The position numbers and the translations under genes are program-made. The notes beneath the pieces were generated by a model. It saw only the letters and a list, made by a program, of their open reading frames with translations. It searched no databases and was not told the origin of the DNA. Shown here piece after piece: positions 13,731 to 21,559 of a DNA stretch of 21,559 bases. The first letter of the stretch is position 1, and each line of letters starts with the position of its first letter. This DNA comes from Paulinella micropora. Lineage: Eukaryota; Cercozoa; Imbricatea; Euglyphida. The DNA is taken from the NCBI GenBank assembly GCA_009731375.1, contig BJOX01000232.1, forward strand, positions 647,003 through 668,561. Direction: 5' to 3'.

Positions 13731-15113
13731 ATGCCTGTCCAATACGGAGGAGAACTTGTCCATCAAACTAAGGAACTGCTCACGGGTAAGTATGAATTGA
13801 ACAAACTTACTGCCCGTGAAGGGTCTGCTGATGTTGTTCTCACAACTGCTGGTGGACTTGAAAGCACCTTTGAAATTCTACCCGCCCTTTGAACCTTGCG
13901 AGGTCTGTCTTGCGATTTACTTACACCCCTGCCGCATCTGCTGGTTATAATCGTATGTTTATGGATTGCTTGCCTATGATACAAAGAATTGAACTGCGAA
14001 ACCGAAGCGGTCAATATTTATGTAATCTTCAACACGTGGGTAATTACACTAAGATGATTTGGAAGCCCGAAATTAAATATGAAAAATTTATGGCACTTGA
14101 AAACCACGGGGCTGGTGTATCTAGCGGGGCTATGCTTCAAAAGTGTAATGCTGGAAAAGTTGAAATCGGAAGTGTAGCAGAAAGAAAAGCAATTACTGAT
14201 GCCGCCAATACTGCTGGAGTGGTTGCTGCAGTTCAAGGTTATTACAAAGTGCCACTTGTTAATGCCCGCCGTCATAATGATACCGCTCTCGCTGATAGCA
14301 CTGCTGGAAATTATAGCCTTGTTAATGTTCCTTTTGAGGAGGCTAAGTATTTTGAAGGAGGCGGTAATGAAACGCCTACCCCCGTCATTAAAGTTAAACT
14401 TCCGTTGGGTATGATTTTTGGAACTATTTTTGAATTAGATAAGACTATCGGTTTTAATGAAATTTTGGATTTGCGAATTGTGTGGGAGGGTACTAACCGC
14501 TCTACTTTCTATGGAACTGATGTGAGCAGTATTTCTACTGGTGCTGCACAGGTGGCTGTTGGTGCTACTATTTCAAACTTGAATCTGTTTCTTGCCGTAG
14601 AGACTGACCCAAATGTTGTCCTTGGTGTACAGCAGAAGATTGCGGGAGAAGGTTTCCCGTATAAGATTGAATACCCTATCTCTTGGAAACAGAACCTCTC
14701 AACAGCAAGCCAAAATTTCGTACAACGACGAAAATAAAAATACTGCTTTCGACAATGATAACAGAGCGGATGCGAAGATTATTTCATATTATACAACTCT
14801 GGATGGTTCTCGTCTTCAACAATTTGACATTGACACCTCTGAGAATGAGGACTATATGATTTTGAAGGATAAGTTGAAGGGAAGTGCCATCCTAAACAGC
14901 GATGTCTATCATTACAACTGGTTTCATGTGGATACTTGGGACAATAACCGCCCGCTGTGCGATAAGGATACTGACGGCTATGAGGTAAGTGGTCTGAGCC
15001 TAGACACCGAGAGGCGATATGAATTTGTCTCAACTACTGCGGGTGCTAATCTTAACCATTACACTTTTGCCATTCTTCAACGAAGTGTGCTTGTGAAGGG
15101 GATTGAATTTTGA
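13731..15113 (+). CDS. Major capsid protein, two compensating frameshifts
   Basis: This is the shell protein of the virion. It starts with ATG 13731 (MPVQYGGELVHQTKELLTGK), shifts near 13885 (CCCGCCCTTTG) into NLARSVLRFTYTP, and shifts back near 14715. It ends with YEFVSTTAGANLNHYTFAIL and a TGA at 15113. The span is 1,383 bp, exactly 461 codons, so net frame is kept. The TFEILP...NLARS-LRF-YTP opening, the PMIQRIELRNRSGQYL segment and the closing aromatic-rich strands fit the double jelly-roll capsid proteins of Polinton-like viruses. About 460 aa is normal for them. Codon use here is less AT-biased than in the neighbours, which is common for highly expressed capsid genes. Flanked on both sides by family hairpins. 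Confidence 0.85.
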
Positions 15114-15119
15114 TGAGTT

Positions 15120-15282
15120 GATATTTATGAGCATCGCTTTCATCCGCTGATATTTATCAAGTACACTCTCATTCGTTTCACTCATTCTCGTTTGTTGATA
15201 AACATCGATGTTTTAGAATGAGCGAGAAATCTGGCGATTAGCCAGATAGAAGCGAGATTCTAAAATATCATTCATAAACATC
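15120..15282 (+). repeat. Nested hairpin cluster after the major capsid gene
   Basis: An outer hairpin starts GATATTTATGAGCATCGC at 15120 and ends TCATAAACATC at 15282. Two complete hairpins sit inside it with no spacer: 15149-15206 (GATATTTATCAA/TTGATAAACATC) and 15207-15269 (GATGTTTTAGAAT/ATTCTAAAATATC). The outer copy matches 12541 and 3396 (reverse) up to the inserted block, so the pair appears to have landed in an older copy. Confidence 0.7.
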
Positions 15283-15327
15283 GTGAAAGATTAATAGATT
15301 CATTATTTTTTTTTCAAAATAAAAAAC

Positions 15328-15392
15328 GATTTTTTATAATAAGTGGGATATCTCAAACAAGTTTGAGATTGTGAGCGCAATTATAAAATATC
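15328..15392 (+). promoter_or_regulatory. Hairpin one base before the second fibre gene
   Basis: GATTTTTTATAAT at 15328 pairs with ATTATAAAATATC ending at 15392. Inside is the hairpin ATCTCAAACAAGTTTGAGAT, the same 20-mer as in the protease linker. The ATG follows at 15394. Confidence 0.55.
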
Positions 15393-15393
15393 A

Positions 15394-16630
15394 ATGTCTC
15401 ACCAACGAAATTTAATCGCAGAAAATCCTGACGGCAAATTTATAAATGTCAGTGTTGGATATGATGGACACGTTGAAACTAATCATATGAAGACCGCTTT
15501 TGGTGAAACCCTAACCAGTTCCTTAACACCAGTATTACAGGAAATCTTTCCATATACCATTAATACACGGATATGGACATTAACTCAGACAAATGCGAGT
15601 GTTTCATTTCTGAATAATATGGCGGAACTAAAACGACTGCTAATGCTACCGCTGATGCTAGTATGGTAAGCAAAAGAAAATAAAATATCGCACTGGTATG
15701 GGTGTTGTAGCCCGCTTCACTGCTTCATGGGCAACAGACGAAACCGAAGATTATTATTCGTGGATAGGTATCGGAGATAACGATTTATCTAATGGTTTCT
15801 ACTTTTACAAAACTAGAGATGAAGGAATGAGTATTCTACATTGTATAGGAGGAACCCCAAACGCATTTTATCAAGTGTATTGGGATGACCCGTGCGACGG
15901 AACAGGAGATATGCCTGTATTAGACTGGACAAAGGGAAATGCATTTCAAATTCAATTTCGATACTTAGGTTTTGGTGCTATTAAGTTTTCTATTGAAAAT
16001 CCAAAGACAGGCGAATTTCAGTTAGTCCATACAATTAGGTATGCGAATAGCAATACTGGTGTCAGTCTGCGGAATACTACATTGCCATTTGTAGCACGAA
16101 TTGTTCATAATAATGCTGGAGTTGGAATACAAAGACTGAAGACAGCAAGTTGTAGTTTGTTTGTTGAAGGCACCAACACAATTAATATAAGTATTACAAA
16201 TACGGCGGAAGGGAGTGAAGCAGGTAATATAACTGAAAGCCCCATTTTAAGTATCAGAAATAAAGCACTATACAATAATAGCCTAACTAACAATTCAAAT
16301 GTCTTTCCATCTTTGATAAGTATTACAAATAAAGATACTAAGGCTAATGTCGTCAGAATGGTATTGAACGGAACACTGACTGGGGCGGGTTTTGTTGATG
16401 TTGATGCTAAAACTTCAATTGTAGATACAGACACAAAAGCAACTGCTATCGCGAACGGAACAACAATTTTTAAGATTTATGTTAATGCGACCTCAACTCA
16501 ACAAATTAATCTCAGAACTTATGATATTCAATTAACACCGAACGATGTTTTGACATTCACACAAAAGGCTGTGTCGGCAGGCGGGTCGGGTAATATTAAT
16601 GTTATTGCTAACTTTATAGAGGATCATTGA
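15394..16630 (+). CDS. Second fibre/spike-like protein, frameshifted
   Basis: The gene spans about 412 codons. It starts with ATG 15394 (MSHQRNLIAENPDGKFINVS), and one or more base shifts between 15625 and 15690 link ...TANATADASMVSKRK to IKYRTGMGVVARFTASWATD. The middle (K-x-KYRTGMG-x-x-ARFTASW, then SWIGIGDNDLSNGFYF) follows a pattern I know from fibre- or tail-like proteins of phycodna- and marseilleviruses (YRPGQG..RFTA...GIGD..NGF). A beta-rich C-terminal half with Thr/Asn-rich strands follows, ending NVIANFIEDH. The likely role is a capsid surface protein for attachment. The last 17 bp overlap the end of the gene on the opposite strand. Confidence 0.65.
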
Positions 16631-16988
16631 AGCAAAAAAAGAATGTGTGAGTGATTTGATATATTTTTTTTTTGATATCTTCTTTTACAATACGAATAAC
16701 ATCGCTCACACTAGTGGCTATCTCTTCACCTTCACTCGCTTTCCTTAATATACATCCTTCTTCTGTACATTCTGTAGCATTCGCTGTAGAAGGTATGCTT
16801 TCTTCTATATCTGTTATAGCCTCCAACGGAATAACTACTTTCACATTGTCGTCCCTTGGCTTGTATTGCTCATAGAAAGAAACAATGTCAGGCTTAGTCC
16901 ATTTAATGGTTGGCTTTTTGACATCTCCATCAAGGTTCCATTTTTCAATTTCATTCAAGTAGTCCTGTTTGGTGCTCAGGTCTGTCAT
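16614..16988 (-). CDS. Hypothetical acidic protein
   Basis: An intact 124-aa ORF starts at the ATG at 16988 (MTDLSTKQDYLNEIEKWNLD), preceded by ACTATACATATATCA. The N-terminal half includes IKWTKPDIVSFYEQYKPRD, the middle has TECTEEGCILRKASEGEE, and the end is IKKKIYQITHTFFFCFNDPL. The C-terminal residues overlap the convergent fibre gene, and a T9 run at 16664-16672 could hide a shift, so the real end may be earlier. No family recognised. It is first after the strand switch into the replication block. Confidence 0.55.
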   Translation of the reverse strand: MTDLSTKQDYLNEIEKWNLDGDVKKPTIKWTKPDIVSFYEQYKPRDDNVKVVIPLEAITDIEESIPSTANATECTEEGCILRKASEGEEIATSVSDVIRIVKEDIKKKIYQITHTFFFCFNDPL

Positions 16989-17019
16989 TGATATATGTAT
17001 AGTAAAATTTTATTTTTTA

Positions 17020-17304
17020 TTAAATGTATTTTTTTACTTCACTTTTAATGTCCGTAAATTTCTCAAACCACGGCTGTTTCATAACCCATTCAAGGTATGG
17101 CTTATCAATAACCGCTACATCTTGAATTTTCTTACCTTTATACTTACCAAATGGAAAAGTATCCTTTGGCTTGCCTGCCCGTGCATTTTCAATCATTTGG
17201 ATTTCGTCAGTAATTATCTTTTTAACATCGGTAAGAGAAAATTTTCTTTTTATTTTCAATAGAGAGTTTCTCAAACTTCTCGCATAGTCTGGTGAGGGTA
17301 GTCA
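17020..17304 (-). CDS. ExoX C-terminal-like small protein
   Basis: The recognisable part reads KDTFPFGKYKGKKIQDVAV, then DKPYLEWVMKQPWFEKF. This matches the PFGKYKGK...YL-W domain found at the C-terminus of exonuclease X-like proteins and as a stand-alone domain in many viruses and phages. It probably binds DNA ends or single strands, which is inference. The frame has no ATG upstream. An ATG at 17304 (MTTLTRLCEKFEKLSIENKK), preceded by TCTATATATACCA, joins it by one base in the A-rich stretch near 17240-17255, giving about 94 aa. It lies just downstream of the polymerase gene on the same strand. Confidence 0.65.
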
Positions 17305-17353
17305 TTGGTATATATAGAATGGTAAAAAATTTATTGAAAAAAATTAATTAATT

Positions 17354-17410
17354 GATATTTATCAACTTCACTTTCGTTGCTACCGCAACTCTCGTTTGTT
17401 GATAAACATC
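17354..17410 (-). terminator. Hairpin across the polymerase stop codon
   Basis: GATATTTATCAA at 17354 pairs with TTGATAAACATC ending at 17410. The arms and the CTCGTTTG segment match the hairpin at 15149-15206. The polymerase stop on the minus strand (17380) lies within it, although its orientation is that of the plus-strand gene ends. Confidence 0.55.
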
Positions 17411-20312
17411 GTTTGATATCCGTAAGGGATACTATCATTATCTGTGTAGAAGTCTCGCCCACACCATCGCGATTTATTAACGACTTTTACTACATTCTTT
17501 TGGTGTTGTATGCTAAAGTGTTCAATGTGTTGCTGTTTGCTGTTTCTACTTGTGTGTATCTTCTTCATTATGAAGTCTCTTGTGTGTGTTAGGCTTTCAC
17601 CCTTGTCCATTAATTCATATGAAGCGGGATTTAATTTCTTTAAGTCTAAGCCTTTACCTCTGAAATGGAAGTGTGTTTCTTTATCATCCTTCTTTACATA
17701 CTTTAACATATATAATTTTGGTGCTATCCATATACCCCTAATTATTTTACAATTCTTCCCGAAGTCGTCATCCATTCCGCCGATTGTTTTATCACCAAAC
17801 CTTTTTATTCTTTCAATATTATTCACATGTGATTGAATGCTGTCTGTATCTGTATAATAATAGTCTCTGTCAGGGTCGTTGTCTGGGTTTGCTTCAGTCT
17901 TATACTTATACATAATTCGTCTGCTGTATGCTAATATGAAGGCTCCGTAATGTGTGGGTTTTGTAATTTTTCTTCTTTTTCATATTCATCTCGTGGAATA
18001 CCTGATATAAGCCAAAGTTCGTCATTGAATTTTTCAATATCTGTTATAACATGCTTAGCCCAGAATTTCCAATACTCATGATTTTTAGATATATATTTGC
18101 TCATAGTGTTTATTGGTCTCTGGATGGTTTTGCCGTATAAAGCATTCATAAACAACTTCGCTAATAAATATGGTGGAGTGCCTTTCTTTGAGTTTTGTTT
18201 TTTCTTGAATAAGTCCAATATATAATCTTTGAATACTGGTTCTTCCGTGTAATAGCCCCGATTGATTTTGACTTGATATCCAAGTTCAATCATATCTTCA
18301 ATATCAATGTAAGCCATTGGTCTTTCATGTCTCTTAACTCCCACTTCAAACAACCTTTGCTATCTCTGTATGGCACTCGCGGATGAAGTAAAGTTTTAGG
18401 GCATACATAATCAACATTATATATCCCCATTTTTCCTTTCATTTCGCCTTCGCACTCCTTGATTTCACCCGTCATAAATAATTCTAACATAGCCATTGGA
18501 TAGAGTGAGACGACATCAGCATCAATAATATAATCAACAATCTCATCAAAACTTATTTCACCTCTTTTATATTTTTCATATTGCTTAGAGATAAATCTTC
18601 TTTTGCTTGGGTAAGTTCTAGCACCATATACCGCTCTTCTAAAATCCTTCTCCTGTTTTAAATTAGGTAGTTGTCATATACTTTCCGTCTATCTTCTTTT
18701 TCCATAGATTGAATGTTAATGAAGAAGTAGAGATGAAAGCGGTTAGGTTTGTTTTATGCTTGTTTAGTGTGTCATGAAGTTCTTTAAGCCCCATAACATC
18801 TTTCTCTAAGTATGTCAAACATTCTTTTTTCGTTTCCTCATCTTCCCACCTTTTCCCTTTGCTATGGTCAAAGTCGCCCTTTAATACATTACATCCTAAT
18901 GTTTCAAGGTTCTTTTTTAGGCTTCCCTCTGTGTGCTTACACATATCCCAGAATTTAATGTTCTTGTATTCCATTGAAATAATAGCCCCATTATTTATTA
19001 ATGGTGTGATTTTTATCTTTCTTTTGATAAATTCATTTTGAAAGAAGTAGTGGTCAAATTTACTACCATTAAATGCATTAACATATAATGTAGCCTTAGG
19101 ATTTCGCTCCTTTAATTTTTCAACATATTCAAGGATTATATCAAGAAGTTTGGATATACAATTATCACCCGCTACATATCTAAACCCGATATCAGCGATT
19201 GTGTAGCCACCGATATAAGGAGTATGTAATTCATATGTGCTTGCAAATGTTTCAAAATCATAATGAAATATCTCATCCTGATTGTTGTATTTCATTTCTT
19301 TGAAGGAAGTTAATAATGACCTTACCTGTTTATCTTTTTGTCTGAGTTTTGCTTTCGCATATGAAACCCTTTTATTATTACAAGTGTGTTTATTATAATA
19401 TTCAGTAAAACAATTAGGACACTTGTTTTTATTTCTTTTTACAAAACCTAAGTAATGTCCTTTTGCTAAATAACAAAGCACATCCGCAGTAATTAAGGGG
19501 TCGTCAAAGTTCCTTGAAGTTTGTNNNNNNNNNNTAAAGTTTTTAAATGTTTGTTTTGAAGATGAGTCTGTCGTTTCAAAATATTTTCCTTCAATACAAT
19601 ACTTTTTCAATATTTCAAATCCAACTGAAAAAGGTATGTATGAATTGGATTCAAGATTAAACTCCTTTCTGATATCATTACATACTTTTTTATTCAGTTT
19701 TGATTTTCCTTTTATTGGGAAATTCAATGTATCCTTGAAGACATAGAAGAAGCAGTTATTATCTTTGCTTCGTGGGTTAATATGAATTCCTTCTGTTGTT
19801 TTATGTTTCTTATCACTTCCCGTTTCATTACATCCGCCCCCGTCCTCTTGGATAATTTCAACATTCATGTATTGAGTAATTCGGTCATATCCGTTAGCGC
19901 TGGCTTCAAGGTTTTCTTCATTATATAAATATATAGCACGAAATAAATCGTCTATATCTTTTAACTTAACCGCATTGAAAGTTTTCCATTTGAAAAACTT
20001 ACTATCATCAGCATCTGTTATATAACCAAACTTAACATGTAGGCTTGCTTCTCCTGTCATACCTTTACTTTTTGCATCCTTTACCGCTCTCATAATTGTT
20101 AATTCAATCGCATCCATATCATAGAAGTTAATATCAAGTTCTCTGAATGGATACGTATAGCCGTTTATCCCTCTGTTCTTTATCGGTCTTAGTTCAACAA
20201 CCTTATATTCCCTCTGTTTAGTCTCCCGTGTCTTAGTTTCCCTTAAATTCGCCTTTGACTTTAAGAGTTCTACATTTTTCTTTGTTGGTCTTGGTGGTAA
20301 TGGTGGTGGCAT
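17380..20312 (-). CDS. polB: Protein-primed DNA polymerase B, frameshifted
   Basis: The gene spans about 977 codons and starts with ATG 20312 (MPPPLPPRPTKKNVELLKSK). Frames change near 18670, 18340 and 17955. N-terminal region: a segment NPRSKDNNCFFYVF, then a C-x2-C-x7-H-x-C zinc-like cluster (KCPNCFTEYYNKHTC). Exonuclease: ExoI HYDFETF, ExoII NAFNGSKFDHYF, ExoIII YLEKDVMGLKE. Polymerase: YGAR pre-motif, motif A DADVVSLYP (18497-18523), motif B LLAKLFMNALYGK (near 18150), KPTHYGAFILAYSRR, motif C YYTDTDS (near 17850). The YGAR and motif order fit the protein-primed B family that replicates linear Polinton genomes from their ends. Ten Ns at 19525-19534 interrupt the N-terminal part. Single-base errors would explain all three shifts, but decay is possible. 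Confidence 0.9.
19525..19534. other. Assembly gap in the polymerase N-terminal region
   Basis: Ten Ns break the gene between peptides KQTFKNF and QTSRNFDDP. The similarity of QTFKNF and QTSRNF suggests two overlapping contig ends with poor terminal bases, not a large missing segment. The frame is open on both sides. Confidence 0.5.
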
Positions 20313-20410
20313 ATGATTTTATATTGTTGGGAATATAAAATATTGAGAAAAATATCAAATAATTATCTGTTATATTTATAACTAATAATATATTATCCTT
20401 AAATAGAAAT

Positions 20411-20631
20411 TCATTTTAATGCATCCTCCATTCTTTTTAATTTAAGCAAAGCCTGCTTTACCTCTTCCCTTTTATTTCTTTCTTTTTTCTGCTATCGCTG
20501 TTTTATTTTTATTATAATATTCCATGGACTTCTGCTTGTGTCTTTCTGGGTCTTTTTTAATAAACTCTCTGGCTCTTTTTCGCATTGCTTCCTTTTTTCT
20601 TCTGGCGTCTGTATAATAGTTTTCCACCCAT
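20411..20631 (-). pseudogene. Small basic helical protein, frameshifted
   Basis: The ATG at 20631 follows ACATATATATAAC. One shift right after the start gives NYYTDARRKKEAMRKRAREF and KKDPERHKQKSMEYYNKN. A second in the A-rich stretch near 20478 gives NKREEVKQALLKLKRMEDAL and a stop at 20411. The product is about 73 aa, very rich in Lys, Arg and Glu and entirely helical. I recognise no defined family. Similar K-x-x-x-YYxKNK helices occur in DNA-binding tails of giant-virus proteins. Part of the polymerase-side minus-strand run. Confidence 0.45.
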
Positions 20632-20679
20632 GTTATATATATGTAGAAAAAAATAATCTTTAATTTAAATTAATAATTA

Positions 20680-20958
20680 TTAGGGGATAGTAATTTCTAG
20701 TCCATAATGTTTTCCATCTCTCCCTCCATAAGTTGAATAATATACTCTTTGTATTCCTTCAAATTTTAATAATAGTGCTAAATTTTTATTAATATACCCC
20801 AAATGCTTACCGCTTTCAGTTTCAACCCTTATCGTATTTTTATCAAACTTATTTTCTGGCTCGTGTTTAATGAAAACTTTTTCATTACTTCTTCGTAGAT
20901 ATACAATATTATCCTGTCGCCCTTCAAATGAAACACCTACAACTCTTGTCGTCGTCAT
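20680..20958 (-). CDS. HIRAN-domain protein
   Basis: An intact 92-aa ORF starts at the ATG at 20958. It is a single HIRAN domain: RVVGVSFEGRQDNIVYLRR, then VFIKHEPENKFDKNTIRVET, then GKHLGYINKNLALLLKFEG. The EPxNxxDxNxI-V and G-x-x-LGYI patterns are diagnostic. In HLTF/Rad5-type proteins HIRAN binds the 3' end of single-stranded DNA at stalled forks. A free-standing copy next to a protein-primed polymerase suggests binding of replication ends or repair intermediates, which is inference. The ATG follows TTTTTATAGATATAA. Confidence 0.85.
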   Translation of the reverse strand: MTTTRVVGVSFEGRQDNIVYLRRSNEKVFIKHEPENKFDKNTIRVETESGKHLGYINKNLALLLKFEGIQRVYYSTYGGRDGKHYGLEITIP

Positions 20959-21005
20959 TTATATCTATAAAAATATAATTTGTTTAAAATAAAATTAGTT
21001 ATTAT

Positions 21006-21245
21006 TTATTTTTTATAATATCTTTCTATATCGTCATTTCTTCTAATTATCATAGTGCAAGGATAACCATTTATTATAACATCTTGCTTTTCTGCGAAAA
21101 AGTCTTTATGAGATTGACTTTTCTCGTGTGTGTATTTACTATATATACCTATTGTTTTACCACAGACACATATATATTTATTCTTCCTTCTTTCTTTTAA
21201 GTATTCGTTTCTCTTCTGTTTTCTAAGTTGGTGAATGTCGTCCAT
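21006..21245 (-). CDS. C2H2-like zinc-finger protein
   Basis: An intact 79-aa ORF starts at the ATG at 21245. A basic helix (MDDIHQLRKQKRNEYLKERR) is followed by YICVCGKTIGIYSKYTHEKS and QSHKDFFAEKQ, giving Cys-x-Cys ... His-x5-His, a compact C2H2-like finger of the kind common in giant viruses. The rest (DVIINGYPCTMIIRRNDDIE) is short and strand-like. It is the outermost gene on the right, with its start about 38 bp from the TIR. A transcriptional or DNA-binding role is inferred. Confidence 0.65.
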   Translation of the reverse strand: MDDIHQLRKQKRNEYLKERRKNKYICVCGKTIGIYSKYTHEKSQSHKDFFAEKQDVIINGYPCTMIIRRNDDIERYYKK

Positions 21246-21282
21246 TCAGTATATGTTATATTAAATAGTTTCTTATTGTGTA

Positions 21283-21424
21283 ATATATGTTTTTCTTGCG
21301 TGCTCTGTAGGGGGCTCTTTGGGGTGTTTTGTGCTCTTGTATTGATTGTGCGGGAGATTAATAGGAGAGCGCCAAAACAGAAAATGAGGCGTGAATTTAT
21401 CTATAAAATTCACGCCTCATCTAC

Positions 21425-21425
<1 letters not shown>
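21283..21425 (-). repeat. Right terminal inverted repeat
   Basis: Reverse complement of the left TIR, with the same AGTAGATGA end. Near its outer end it holds a perfect 15-bp-arm palindrome, ATGAGGCGTGAATTT / AAATTCACGCCTCAT, around a 7-nt ATCTATA loop, ending at 21420. The left end has an extra block in this place, so the two termini are not identical. Confidence 0.92.
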
Positions 21426-21459
<34 letters not shown>

Positions 21460-21559
21460 GTGTATCTCCTGCCAATTGCTGAGCCAAAAGGCCATGTGCA
21501 TCCAGTCCTCCATTCCATAAGGAAAGTCTCCACACCAATCGGTGGAATAAAGGAAGTGA
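21426..21559. other. (AAT)11 microsatellite with right target site, then right host flank
   Basis: About eleven AAT units (21426-21458) continue the microsatellite seen at 280-306, starting with AATAAT next to the TIR. From 21460 the sequence is non-repetitive and balanced in composition. An open frame runs through it on the minus strand, but it is too short to name. Confidence 0.65.

Larger units (their letters stand above)
307..21425. mobile_element. Polinton/Maverick-type integrated virus (polintovirus / PLV)
   Basis: The element is about 21.1 kb with TIRs beginning 5'-AG, 6-bp direct repeats at its borders, and the Polinton gene set. I recognise an RVE integrase, protein-primed DNA polymerase B, an FtsK/HerA-type packaging ATPase, an adenain/Ulp1-like protease, a penton-like minor capsid protein and a major capsid protein. 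Length, TIRs and duplication length agree with what is known for Polintons (15-25 kb, 6-bp duplication). Early or replication genes lie on the minus strand at both ends, and the virion genes lie on the plus strand in the middle. Three 10-N gaps and many frameshifts mean this copy may be an inactive relic, a draft-quality assembly, or both. Confidence 0.92.

Noticed and set aside
3268-15392. A CRISPR-like array from the recurring hairpins
   Set aside because: The repeats are dispersed at gene borders in both orientations, without regular spacers, and there are no cas genes.

Overview
The window is a nearly complete Polinton/Maverick-type (polintovirus or Polinton-like virus) element integrated in a eukaryotic chromosome. 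I place it at 307-21425, about 21.1 kb. Both ends carry the same ~140-160 bp terminal inverted repeat (TIR), which starts 5'-AGTAGATGA. The element splits an (AAT)n microsatellite and is bordered on both sides by AATAAT, a plausible 6-bp target-site duplication. The flanks (1-306 and 21426-21559) are more GC-rich host DNA. The host cannot be named from sequence alone. A 51-nt GT-AG intron inside the element fits a host with short introns, such as many fungi and protists.

Layout. The left arm (584-3055, minus strand) has a small spliced GC-rich gene, a broken unknown gene and an RVE-family integrase. A divergent DUF5754-like gene follows at 3009-3266, then a charged disordered protein at 3402-3920 (minus). 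The centre (3996-16630) is mostly plus strand and holds the virion genes. In order these are: a very long tail-fibre-like protein ending in a peptidase S74 chaperone; a two-TM membrane protein; an antisense Cys-rich secreted protein; a small beta-rich protein; the FtsK/HerA-type packaging ATPase; a basic GYG protein; a coiled-coil protein; an adenain/Ulp1-like maturation protease; a penton-like minor capsid protein; the major capsid protein; and a second fibre-like protein. The right arm (16614-21245, minus strand) is a replication/repair block: a small unknown gene, an ExoX C-terminal-like protein, protein-primed DNA polymerase B, a small basic protein, a HIRAN-domain protein and a C2H2-like zinc-finger protein.

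The set of integrase, pPolB, ATPase, protease, penton and major capsid protein is that of a virus able to make virions and integrate. This copy is broken, at least as assembled. It has three 10-N gaps, and about ten genes carry frameshifts. Some of these lie in homopolymers (A9, A8, A7, A6), which suggests sequencing error; others do not, and may reflect decay.

The most unusual structure is a dispersed family of about 15 hairpins lying between genes, often across stop codons. Nearly all are bounded by GATATTT...AAACATC or by its reverse complement GATGTTT...AAATATC. They often come in inverted pairs, one at the 3' end of a gene and one just before the next start codon. One hairpin is interrupted by two others, and two copies 9 kb apart are nearly identical. 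They look like transcript-end or regulatory hairpins that also spread like REP or MITE elements.
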